Shown: positions 27,431 through 34,559 of the stretch, in pieces
How the letters are laid out: every line of letters begins with the position of its first letter
How positions within the stretch are numbered: the first letter of the stretch is position 1
Source: Streptomyces sp. NBC_01260
GTDB taxonomy: Bacteria > Actinomycetota > Actinomycetes > Streptomycetales > Streptomycetaceae
Direction of reading: 5' to 3'
NCBI RefSeq assembly: GCF_036226405.1
Contig: NZ_CP108464.1
Location: forward strand, 5,890,001 to 5,954,000
Length of the DNA: 64,000 bases
Position numbers and translations under genes: made by a program
Notes under the pieces: generated by a model
Told to the model about the DNA's origin: nothing
What the model saw: only the letters and a program-made list of their open reading frames with translations
The model's database searches: none

Positions 27431-27862
27431 ATGGACCGTCTGGACAGGGAAATCCTCGGCGTTCTGCAGGAGGACGCGCGGATCTCGTACCGCGATCTGG
27501 GCGCACGGGTCGGGCTGAGCGCCAACGCGGCGGCCGACCGGGTGCGGCGGCTGCGCCGGGACGGCGTCATCCGCGGCTTCACCGTGATCATCGACCCCGC
27601 CGCCGACACCCGGACCGGCCTGGTCGTCTTCATCGACGTGACCCTGCGGATGGACACCACCAACGAGGTCTTCGAGCGGGCGGTGCTGACCCTGCCCGGG
27701 ATCACCGAAGTGGTGCATGTGACGGGCGGGCACGACTACCTCGTACGCGCCACCGCCGCCGACACCGCGGCGCTGGACGCACTGCTGCGCAGACTCAAGC
27801 GGGAGGCGGGCGTCGCCCACTCCAACACCAGGGTCGCGCTCAGAGCGGCGCCTGCCAGATGA
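27431..27862 (+). CDS. Lrp/AsnC-family transcriptional regulator
   Basis: A 143-residue regulator. The N-terminal HTH is LDREILGVLQEDARISYRDL with SANAAADRVRRLRRDGVI. The C-terminal RAM ligand-binding domain has GITEVVHVTGGHDYLVRATA. These proteins sense amino acids and bind DNA as octamers. It is divergent from the NarK-type transporter and may control it. Its last 23 bases overlap the end of the convergent sensor kinase gene. Confidence 0.92.
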   Translation: MDRLDREILGVLQEDARISYRDLGARVGLSANAAADRVRRLRRDGVIRGFTVIIDPAADTRTGLVVFIDVTLRMDTTNEVFERAVLTLPGITEVVHVTGGHDYLVRATAADTAALDALLRRLKREAGVAHSNTRVALRAAPAR

Positions 27863-29423
27863 CGGCCGACGGGCGCGATCCGTCCTGTTCCCGCCCGTTG
27901 TCGCCGACCGTCAGCCGGACCGCGGCCCGGCCGTCGGGCAGCACGGCCGTACCGTCGACCTCCACCTCGATCTCCGACACCCCGGCCCGCCGGTGCGCGG
28001 CCGCCAGCGCCCCGCGCAACGCGGCGAGGAGCTGTCCGCTCACCGGCTCCCGCACGAGGGCGTCCACCGCCCCGGTGAAGTGCACCGACGGCTGGAATCC
28101 GAGCACCGCGGCCGCGCCCCGGGTCTCCCGCAGCACCTGACCGCGGAAGGTGGTGGGAGCCTCGGCGGGCGGCTGCTGGAGGGCGAAGATGGTCGTCCGC
28201 ACCTCCTGGATCGTGGAGTCCAGCTCGTCGACGGCCCTGCCGAGCAGCTCGTCGGTCTCCCCGGTGCCGGCCCGGCGGCGGGTCGACTCCAGCATCATCT
28301 CGGTGGCGAACAGCCGCTGGACGACGAGATCGTGCAGATCACGGGCGATCCGGTCCCGGTCCTCGTACACCGCGAGCTGCTCGCGGTCGTGCTGGGCGTC
28401 CACCAGGACCAGCGCGAGCGCGGCCTGCGAGGCGAACTGCGAGGCCAGCAGCCGGTCCACGGCCGTGTACGGGCGGCCGCCGCGCCGCCGGGGCAGGGCG
28501 AGGGTGCCGATGAGCCGCCCGCCGCTCTGCAACGGCAGCATCATGCTGGGGCCGAACCGGGACCGTACGTGTGTGGTCATCCGGGGATCGGTCGCCGAGT
28601 CCTCGATGAAGACCGGCTCGCCGCCCAGCAGCTGGACCAGGACGGGGGAGCCGGGCTCGATGGCGGTGCCCACCAGACCGGCCGGATCGTCGAGCGTGGA
28701 CGCGGCGACGATCTCCATCCCGCCCTCCTCGGTCGGCTGGAGGATCACCCCGGCCGCCGCGTCGCTGAGGATTCTGGCCCGTTCGGCCACGGTCGTCAGG
28801 GCATCGGCGGCGTTCTCCCTGGTCAGCAGGGTGTTGGTGACCGCGGCCGCGCCCTCGATCCAGCGTTCCCGCTGCCGGGCCGTCTCGTACAGCCGGGCGT
28901 TGCCGATCGCGATACCGGCCTGCGAGGCGAGGACCCGCAGGAGCGCCGCGTCGGTGTCGGTGAAGTGCGCGGTGCTCTTCTCGGTGAGGTAGATGTTCCC
29001 GAAGACCGTGTCGTGCACCCGGATCGGGGCGCCGAGGAACGAGTGCATCGTGGGGTGGCCGGGCGGTACCCCGGTGGCGCGCGGGTCGGTGGTCAGGTCG
29101 TCGGAGCGCAGCGGCCGCGACTCCTCGATGAGGGCGCCGAGCATGCCGGAGTGGCCGTCGGGGAGGTCGCCGATGGCCTCCCGTTCGGCGTCGCCCAGTC
29201 CGCAGACGAACAGTTCCCGGATGGTGCCGCGCTCGGGGTCCAGAACGCCCAGCGCCCCGTAGCGGGCCGTGGTGAGCGCGGTGGCGGTGTCGATGATCTG
29301 CTGCAGGGTGGCCCGCAGTTCGAGATCGGTGCCGACACTCAGCACGGCCTCCAGGAGCATCGGCAGCCGGGGCGTCTGCGGGATTCCTCCGGGGGATGCC
29401 GCGTCGCGTGGTTCGTCGGTCAT
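27840..29423 (-). CDS. GAF-domain sensor kinase (DevS-like) with shortened ATPase domain
   Basis: A 527-residue protein with two GAF domains (about 28-175, ATALTTARYGALGVLDPERG; about 200-350, RILSDAAAGVILQP). They are followed by a HisKA_3 dimerisation helix with the phospho-acceptor His in RDRIARDLHDLVVQRLFATE (about 370). The domain order matches DevS/DosS-type redox or gas sensors. The ATPase part is abnormal: there is no N box (LLAALRGALAAAHRRAG) and the chain stops 20 residues after VGDNG, before any G2 box. It may therefore sense and dimerise without kinase activity. No response regulator gene is adjacent. It starts 21 bases after the Mbl-like gene. Confidence 0.85.
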   Translation of the reverse strand: MTDEPRDAASPGGIPQTPRLPMLLEAVLSVGTDLELRATLQQIIDTATALTTARYGALGVLDPERGTIRELFVCGLGDAEREAIGDLPDGHSGMLGALIEESRPLRSDDLTTDPRATGVPPGHPTMHSFLGAPIRVHDTVFGNIYLTEKSTAHFTDTDAALLRVLASQAGIAIGNARLYETARQRERWIEGAAAVTNTLLTRENAADALTTVAERARILSDAAAGVILQPTEEGGMEIVAASTLDDPAGLVGTAIEPGSPVLVQLLGGEPVFIEDSATDPRMTTHVRSRFGPSMMLPLQSGGRLIGTLALPRRRGGRPYTAVDRLLASQFASQAALALVLVDAQHDREQLAVYEDRDRIARDLHDLVVQRLFATEMMLESTRRRAGTGETDELLGRAVDELDSTIQEVRTTIFALQQPPAEAPTTFRGQVLRETRGAAAVLGFQPSVHFTGAVDALVREPVSGQLLAALRGALAAAHRRAGVSEIEVEVDGTAVLPDGRAAVRLTVGDNGREQDGSRPSAVIWQAPL

Positions 29424-29444
29424 CCGCCGCACGGCCCGCGGCAC

Positions 29445-30482
29445 TCAGCAGGCGAGCGGGGCGAGGACCATCGGGCGGATCTTGCCGTCCAGCATGGCGC
29501 CGAGCCCCAGTACGGAGCAGACGTCGGGCCGCTCGGCGATGTGCACCGGCATGCCGGTCGCGTCGCGCAGCATCTGGTCCAGGCCGGGCAGCAGCGCGCT
29601 GCCGCCGACCATCATGATCCCGCAGTCGGCGAGGTCGGCCACCAGATCGGGCGGGCATTCCCGCAGCACCTTGCCCAGGCCGTCCAGGACCGTGGTGAGC
29701 GGGCGGTGGATCGCCTGTTGCACCGCGGCGGTGTCGACCTCCACGGAGCGGGCCAGGCCGGTCGCCACGTCCCGGCCGTGGATCTCGGTCAGGGCGGGCC
29801 CGTGCGAGGTGAGGCCGTTGCCGCTGAGTGCCAGCTGCAAGGGGCGTACGGAGTGGCTGGGCAGCATCAGCTCGTGGTAGTGGCGCAGATGCTGGATCAC
29901 CGCGTGGTCGATCGCGTCGCCGCCGATCGGGATGCGTACGGCGGTCACGATCGAGCCGAGCGAGAGCACCGCGATCTGGGTGGTCGCGGCCCCGCACACC
30001 ATGATCATGGTGGCGGTCGGCTGCTCGACCGGCAGTCCGCAGCCGACGGCCGCCGCGATCAGGGTGTCGACCAGCTCGACGCGCCGGGCGCCGAGGCCGA
30101 CCAGGGTCTCGACGGCGGCCCGCTGGGCGAGCGGATCGCTGTCGTGCGGGGTGCAGGCGGCGGCGCGCAGCCGTGGTCTGCGGCGCAGCTGACGGCGGAG
30201 CTTCTCGCCCAGCAGCTGGCGCAGCATGCGCTGGGCCATGTCGATGTCCACGACGGTTCCGCCGGAGACCGGACGGACCACCCGGATGTAGTCGGGGGTG
30301 CGGCCCGTCATCTGTTCGGCGAGCGCGCCGACGGCGATGAGTGAGCCGGTACGGGTGTTCACGGCGGCGGCGCTCGGCTCGTCCACGACGAGCCCGAGCC
30401 CCTTGATGTACACCCGGGTCCGGGCGGCCCCGAGGTCGACGGCGACGTGGCAACGGCGCAACTGATCAAGGCTGACGGTCAC
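29445..30482 (-). CDS. mbl: MreB-like bacterial actin homologue (Mbl type)
   Basis: A 345-residue protein of the MreB/actin ATPase fold. Phosphate-1 is VAVDLGAARTRVYIKG (about 13-28), the connect region includes CGAATTQIAVLSLG, and the adenosine motif is MMVGGSALLPGLDQML near residue 300. It is diverged from true MreB: the P1 loop has AAR in place of the usual GTAN, and a run of arginines (RRQLRRRPRLR) is inserted. In S. coelicolor Mbl affects spore-wall integrity, and I place this gene with Mbl from divergence and neighbourhood, not from alignment. GTG 30482 is the homologous start. It lies directly upstream of the GAF kinase. Confidence 0.8.
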   Translation of the reverse strand: MTVSLDQLRRCHVAVDLGAARTRVYIKGLGLVVDEPSAAAVNTRTGSLIAVGALAEQMTGRTPDYIRVVRPVSGGTVVDIDMAQRMLRQLLGEKLRRQLRRRPRLRAAACTPHDSDPLAQRAAVETLVGLGARRVELVDTLIAAAVGCGLPVEQPTATMIMVCGAATTQIAVLSLGSIVTAVRIPIGGDAIDHAVIQHLRHYHELMLPSHSVRPLQLALSGNGLTSHGPALTEIHGRDVATGLARSVEVDTAAVQQAIHRPLTTVLDGLGKVLRECPPDLVADLADCGIMMVGGSALLPGLDQMLRDATGMPVHIAERPDVCSVLGLGAMLDGKIRPMVLAPLAC

Positions 30483-30630
30483 GGCAGGTCTCCCGAGAGC
30501 GCTGATGGGGGTACCGACGGGCAGCCGGTTGTCTTCGTATCGTGCGCCGCCGGGAGGCGTTGTGCGCGTTGGGATGCGCCGTAGGGGGTACGGAGCTGAC
30601 GGCTCGTCGGCCGGCGGCCTCGCGGGTCTG

Positions 30631-31197
30631 TCAGCGGGGGAGCAGCCGCTGGAGCAGTCCCCAGGTGAACTCGGCGACATACGGTTCGCCGGTGACCGGA
30701 GCGGTGATCGCGAGCGCCCAGCGGGTCGGCGCGCTGCCCTCCATCGGGCGGGCCGGTGCGAAGGCCCGCGCCACCTCGTCCACGGTGCACGACCAGGGGC
30801 GCAGCTCCTCGACCGTGTGCAGGGCGGGGGCGGCCGCGCCGGGGGCCCGCACCAGCCACTCGTTCCACACGGCCCCGCCGGGCCCGGCCATCACCTCGAA
30901 CCGCAGATCGGGCCAGAGCGGTACCGGCCAGAGCAGGGCGTCGCACTCCAGATCACCCACCGTGCGCCGCAGCGACGATTCGGGCTCGCCGAGCACCGAA
31001 CGGTAGCGGCGCAGCGACCCCCGCCCCCGTGGCGCACGCACCATGGCCTGCCAGCGGCGGTTGGCCTCGCGCATCTCGGCGAGCGTGGCGCTCAGTTCGT
31101 GCCGGGCGTCCTCGACGAGGCCGGGCTGGTGGTCGGTCATCCGGCGCAACAGGACAAGCTGGAACTCACGGGGGCCGAAAGGCGTGGCAGCGGTCAT
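30631..31197 (-). CDS. Conserved hypothetical protein
   Basis: A 188-residue soluble protein (ATG 31197) with no membrane segment. It has a helical N-terminus (LVEDARHELSATLAEMREAN), then ALLWPVPLWPDLRFEVMAGP, VWNEWLVRAP and ALAITAPVTGEPYVAEFTWG. I recognise no domain. It lies upstream of the Mbl-like gene on the same strand with a gap of about 150 bases, and divergent from the zinc-ribbon membrane protein gene. Confidence 0.65.
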   Translation of the reverse strand: MTAATPFGPREFQLVLLRRMTDHQPGLVEDARHELSATLAEMREANRRWQAMVRAPRGRGSLRRYRSVLGEPESSLRRTVGDLECDALLWPVPLWPDLRFEVMAGPGGAVWNEWLVRAPGAAAPALHTVEELRPWSCTVDEVARAFAPARPMEGSAPTRWALAITAPVTGEPYVAEFTWGLLQRLLPR

Positions 31198-31275
31198 GGA
31201 ATCAACGCTTCCACACAGGATCCTCACCTGAGCCGCTTTCTCTGTTGTCCGATGGGCATCTAATCTGCGGGCGCC

Positions 31276-32073
31276 ATGGATTACTGCCACCCCTGTCAGC
31301 GGCATCTCAACGGCGCCCTGGCCTGTGCCGGATGCGGAACCCCCGCGGAGGCGCTGAGCCACTACGCCGCGCCCGCGCCCCTGGGCCATGAGCCGGACGC
31401 GCGGGACGAGACGGCCGCGCCGTCCCGCCCCGGCGGCCGGCGCCGCCGGGGGCACGACGCTGCCCGGACGGAGCGCGTCGCCGCCCCGGCGGGTCACGGC
31501 GGGCACGGTTCGGGTCGGCCGCGCCGGGGCGAGGAGCGGGACGCCCGGCCGCGCCGGGGCCGCCGGGCCCGCAGCCGCCGCGGCCGTACGGTGCTGCTGG
31601 CGCTGCTCGGGGTGGCCCTCGCCGCCGGAGCGCTGAGCCTGGCCGAGCTGGCGACCGAGCCGGACGGCGGCGACGGCGCCTCGGACTACGTACGCGAATC
31701 GGCCTCCGTCACCACCGCGCCCGCCCCGGAGCCCCCGGCGAGCGATGCCGTCGAGCCGCCCGGCCCCGTGGAGACCCCCGCGGGCAGCCCCCCGGTGGTG
31801 CCGGCCACCGACGTCCGCCCCTCCGGCGCACCCCGGACGGACCGGCCGCGCCCCGAAGCCACCACCGCCCCGGCCCCGGCGGCCACCGCGGAGGTGTCCG
31901 GCCCGCCGTCCGAGCAGCCCGCCACCCCGTCCGCCGGTCCGTCGGAGCCGGACGGCACGGGCGACGAGCCGTCGCGGCCCCCGGCCTCCGAGCCGCCCAC
32001 CCCGACGCCCACGCCGCCCCCCACCCCGACACCGAGCCCTTCGGACACCTGCTGGTTCCTCTGGTTCTGCTGA
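31276..32073 (+). CDS. Zinc-ribbon, single-pass membrane protein with Pro/Thr-rich tail
   Basis: A 265-residue protein. The N-terminus has a short zinc-ribbon-like pattern, MDYCHPCQRHLNGALACAGC (Cys-x2-Cys...Cys-x2-Cys). A long basic low-complexity stretch rich in Arg and Gly follows. One membrane helix (TVLLALLGVALAAGALSLAE, about 107-126) leads to an outer domain of about 130 residues very rich in Pro, Thr, Ser and Glu. It ends with PTPTPTPPPTPTPSPSDTC and WFLWFC. I associate the layout with SCO2400-type proteins, whose function is unknown. The outer part probably spans the cell wall. Confidence 0.7.
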   Translation: MDYCHPCQRHLNGALACAGCGTPAEALSHYAAPAPLGHEPDARDETAAPSRPGGRRRRGHDAARTERVAAPAGHGGHGSGRPRRGEERDARPRRGRRARSRRGRTVLLALLGVALAAGALSLAELATEPDGGDGASDYVRESASVTTAPAPEPPASDAVEPPGPVETPAGSPPVVPATDVRPSGAPRTDRPRPEATTAPAPAATAEVSGPPSEQPATPSAGPSEPDGTGDEPSRPPASEPPTPTPTPPPTPTPSPSDTCWFLWFC

Positions 32074-32082
32074 GGCCCAGCG

Positions 32083-32140
32083 GCTGAAGTCCTGGAGGCC
32101 CGGGGCCTGAGGGCTGAAGTTCTGGAGGCCCGGGGTCTCA
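32083..32140. repeat. Two-copy 30-bp tandem repeat between convergent genes
   Basis: GCTGAAGTCCTGGAGGCCCG with its following bases (32083-32110) is repeated with three changes at 32113-32140, a period of 30 bases. The second copy runs into the stop codon of the MarR gene. Confidence 0.7.
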
Positions 32141-32572
32141 GACCGCCGGTTCCATGCCCAGCATCCGGCGCAGCAGATCCCGCAGCACCGCGCGGTCCTG
32201 GTCGGAGAGGCCGGCCAGCGGCTCGCGGGCGAAGTCGAGCGATTCACGCAGTTGCCGCGCCGTCCGGGTGCCCTTCTCGGTGGGCGCGGCCAGCTTCACC
32301 CGCCGGTCGGCCGGATCGGGCCGGCGCTCCACCAGGCCGCGCACCTCCAGCCGGTCGACGATGCCGGTCACGTTCGACGGCTCGCACTTCAGCTTCTGCG
32401 CGATCCTGCGCATCGGCATCGGCTCCAGGGAGAGCAGGCCGAGGACCCGGGCCTGCGCACCGGTGAGGCTGTGTGCGGCTGCGGCCTCCTCGTACTCCTC
32501 GTAGTAGCGCGCCACGACGGTGCCGATGAGCTCGACGACCTCGAGGGTCAGTGGGTCTGTACGAGTGGCCAT
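32138..32572 (-). CDS. MarR-family transcriptional regulator
   Basis: A 144-residue winged-helix regulator with HSLTGAQARVLGLLSLEPMP, recognition helix EPSNVTGIVDRLEVRGLVER and wing DPADRRVKLAAPTEKG. A cysteine in LKCEPSN sits just before the recognition helix; the N-terminal redox cysteine of OhrR proteins is absent. It is divergent from the oxidoreductase gene across an AT-rich gap of about 140 bases that contains TTGACA. Control of that neighbour is the simplest reading. Confidence 0.9.
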   Translation of the reverse strand: MATRTDPLTLEVVELIGTVVARYYEEYEEAAAAHSLTGAQARVLGLLSLEPMPMRRIAQKLKCEPSNVTGIVDRLEVRGLVERRPDPADRRVKLAAPTEKGTRTARQLRESLDFAREPLAGLSDQDRAVLRDLLRRMLGMEPAV

Positions 32573-32709
32573 GACGCTCAGGATAGCCGGTTACTTGACA
32601 ACGTGAAATATCCAGGCGCATGGTTGTTTTACATGGTGAAGCTTTTCCGCTCCGGCCGAACGGCTTCCCGCACCTTCCCCCCTCTAGACATCGAGGAGAC
32701 ACCGAGCCC
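32573..32709. promoter_or_regulatory. Shared AT-rich divergent promoter region
   Basis: The gap between marR and the oxidoreductase contains TTGACAACGTGAAATATCC and GGTTGTTTTACATGG. ACAAC and GTTGT form a loose inverted pair. It probably holds both promoters and the MarR site, but I cannot define the operator. Confidence 0.45.
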
Positions 32710-33729
32710 ATGTCTGCAGCTCTTCCCACGTCCAGCCGTGAATGGCACCTCGTAGCCCGTCCGCACGGCTGGCCGAAGGCCGAGGATTTCGCGCTGCGTG
32801 AGGCACCGGTCACCGCTCCCGCCGAGGGCCGGGTCCTCGTCCGCAACCTGCACTTCTCGGTCGACCCGTACATGCGCGGCCGGATGAACGACGTGAAGTC
32901 GTACACCCCGCCGTTCAAGCTGGACCACCCCATGGAGGGTGGCGCGGTCGGCGAGGTCGTCGCGTCCAACGCCGAGGGGTTCGCGGTCGGCGACCACGTC
33001 CTGCACGGCCTCGGCTGGCGCGAGTACGCCGACGTCCCGGCCGAGCATGCCGTGAAGGTCGACGCCTCCCTCGCCCCGCTCTCCGCCTACCTCGGCGTGC
33101 TCGGCATGACCGGGCTCACCGCCTACGCGGGCCTCTTCGAGGTCGCCTCCTTCAAGGAGGGCGACGCGGTCTTCGTCTCCGGCGCGGCCGGTGCGGTCGG
33201 CAGCCAGGTCGGCCAGCTGGCGAAGCTCAAGGGCGCCTCGCGGGTCATCGGCTCCGCGGGCTCCGACGAGAAGGTCAAGCTGCTGGTCGAGGAGTACGGC
33301 TTCGACGCCGCCTTCAACTACAAGAACGGCCCCGTCGCCGAGCAGCTGCGCGAGGCCGCTCCCGACGGCATCGACGTCTACTTCGACAACGTCGGCGGCG
33401 AGCACCTCGAAGCCGCGATCTCCTCGTTCAACGTGCACGGCCGCGCGACCATCTGCGGCATGATCGCGCAGTACAACGCGACCGAGCCGACCCCGGGCCC
33501 GCGCAACCTCGCCCTCGTCATCGGCAAGCGGCTGCGCCTTCAGGGCATGCTCGTCGGCGATCACGCCGCCCTCCAGGGGCAGTTCGTCCAGGAGGTGGCC
33601 GGCTGGCTGGCCTCGGGCGAGCTGAAGTACCGCGAGACCGTCGTCGAGGGAATCGAGAACGGCTTCGAGGCCTTCCTCGGGCTGCTCCGCGGCGAGAACA
33701 CCGGAAAGATGATCGTCTCCCTCGGCTGA
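32710..33729 (+). CDS. NADPH-dependent medium-chain oxidoreductase (CurA/alkenal reductase type)
   Basis: A 339-residue zinc-independent MDR enzyme. The N-terminal part has VRNLHFSVDPYMRGRMNDVK, the nucleotide-binding loop is FVSGAAGAVGSQVGQLAKLK (about 157-176), and the C-terminal part has IDVYFDNVGGEHLEAAISSF and TICGMIAQYN. These match the leukotriene-B4 dehydrogenase/curcumin reductase branch, which reduces double bonds of enals and enones with NADPH. ATG 32710 follows GAGGAGA and is the family start. It probably detoxifies reactive carbonyls under control of the divergent MarR protein. Confidence 0.9.
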   Translation: MSAALPTSSREWHLVARPHGWPKAEDFALREAPVTAPAEGRVLVRNLHFSVDPYMRGRMNDVKSYTPPFKLDHPMEGGAVGEVVASNAEGFAVGDHVLHGLGWREYADVPAEHAVKVDASLAPLSAYLGVLGMTGLTAYAGLFEVASFKEGDAVFVSGAAGAVGSQVGQLAKLKGASRVIGSAGSDEKVKLLVEEYGFDAAFNYKNGPVAEQLREAAPDGIDVYFDNVGGEHLEAAISSFNVHGRATICGMIAQYNATEPTPGPRNLALVIGKRLRLQGMLVGDHAALQGQFVQEVAGWLASGELKYRETVVEGIENGFEAFLGLLRGENTGKMIVSLG

Positions 33730-33819
33730 CACAGTCACAGGGGCACCCGTTAGGCTCATCCCAGGCCGTCGTGATCGTGGGCGCGAGTCGCGGCGCATCA
33801 GCAGGAGGATTTACAGGTC

Positions 33820-34248
33820 ATGACCATTCAGGACGTAGCCGTTGTGTACACCGCTGTCGCCACCGCCGAGAACGGCCGTGACGGCCGGGTCTCCACGGAC
33901 GACGGCAAGCTCGACGTGGTCGTCAACCCGCCGAAGGAAATGGGCGGAAGCGGCGCGGGCACCAACCCGGAGCAGCTCTTCGCGGCCGGCTACAGCGCCT
34001 GCTTCCAGGGCGCGCTGGGTGTCGTGGCCCGTCAGGAGAAGGCCGACATCTCCGGCTCCACGGTGACCGCCGCGGTCGGCATCGGCAAGACCGAGGCCGG
34101 TGGCTTCGGCCTGGAGGTCGCGATCACGGCGACCATTCCGAACGTCGACAGGGCGACCGCGCAGGCGCTCATCGAGAAGGCCCACCAGGTGTGCCCGTAC
34201 TCGAACGCGACGCGCGGCAACATCAAGGTCGAGCTGTCGGTCGCCTGA
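33820..34248 (+). CDS. ohr: Organic hydroperoxide resistance protein
   Basis: A 142-residue OsmC-fold thiol peroxidase that reduces organic and lipid hydroperoxides. The two catalytic cysteines are present: Cys61 in AGYSACFQGAL and Cys125 in HQVCPYSNATRGN. The LSTDDGKLDV-like and TNPEQLFAAG signatures are clear. It starts at ATG 33820 after AGGAGGAT. It is 90 bases downstream of the oxidoreductase on the same strand, so both may respond to electrophile or peroxide stress. A strong T-tailed terminator follows. Confidence 0.94.
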   Translation: MTIQDVAVVYTAVATAENGRDGRVSTDDGKLDVVVNPPKEMGGSGAGTNPEQLFAAGYSACFQGALGVVARQEKADISGSTVTAAVGIGKTEAGGFGLEVAITATIPNVDRATAQALIEKAHQVCPYSNATRGNIKVELSVA

Positions 34249-34280
34249 CCGCAGGCATCACTCGTACCGCTCGCGCGTAG

Positions 34281-34322
34281 CCGAGGGCCGCATCCCGTTT
34301 CAGGGGTGCGGCCCTCGGTTTT
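34281..34322 (+). terminator. Rho-independent terminator of ohr
   Basis: CCGAGGGCCGCATCCC at 34281-34296 pairs with GGGGTGCGGCCCTCGG at 34303-34318 with one G-T wobble. A TTTT run follows at 34319-34322, uncommon in this genome. Confidence 0.9.
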
Positions 34323-34413
34323 GTTCGGCACCACGGACGTTGTTCGCAATTTCTGCGCGACCCATTGACGCGCAAGCGCTGCGATTTTACGGTCCGTTCG
34401 AAGTTACGGGCAG

Positions 34414-34431
34414 CATTCGATATATCGAATG
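34414..34431. promoter_or_regulatory. 18-bp palindromic operator upstream of the arabinofuranosidase
   Basis: CATTCGATATATCGAATG is a perfect palindrome 129 bases before the GH51 start, in an AT-rich segment. It is the likely site of a dimeric repressor. Its core TCGATATATCGA resembles TCGATATATG upstream of the PadR gene at 3.6 kb. The regulator is not encoded next to it. Confidence 0.65.
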
Positions 34432-34559
34432 GATGAGGGCGGGCACGGGACCACCTGGCCTGAATCGCAGGCGACCGATCACAGGGCTGGTTGGCGCGCT
34501 CGCCGGACCGGAACCCCGCGGGACCCGAACCCGAACACCCCGAACACAGCGAGGAAGCC

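Noticed and set aside
27993..30344. 783-codon plus-strand frame across the GAF kinase and actin genes
   Set aside because: It is the antisense shadow of two genes with clear families and has no ribosome site.
29000..32000. CRISPR-like or satellite arrays in the Pro/Arg-rich stretches
   Set aside because: The repeats are short codon-level biases (CCC-ACC, CGC-CGG) inside coding sequence without regular spacers.
32138..32572. OhrR, the regulator of ohr
   Set aside because: The reactive N-terminal cysteine of OhrR is missing and the gene is divergent from the oxidoreductase, not from ohr. Control of ohr remains possible but is not supported.
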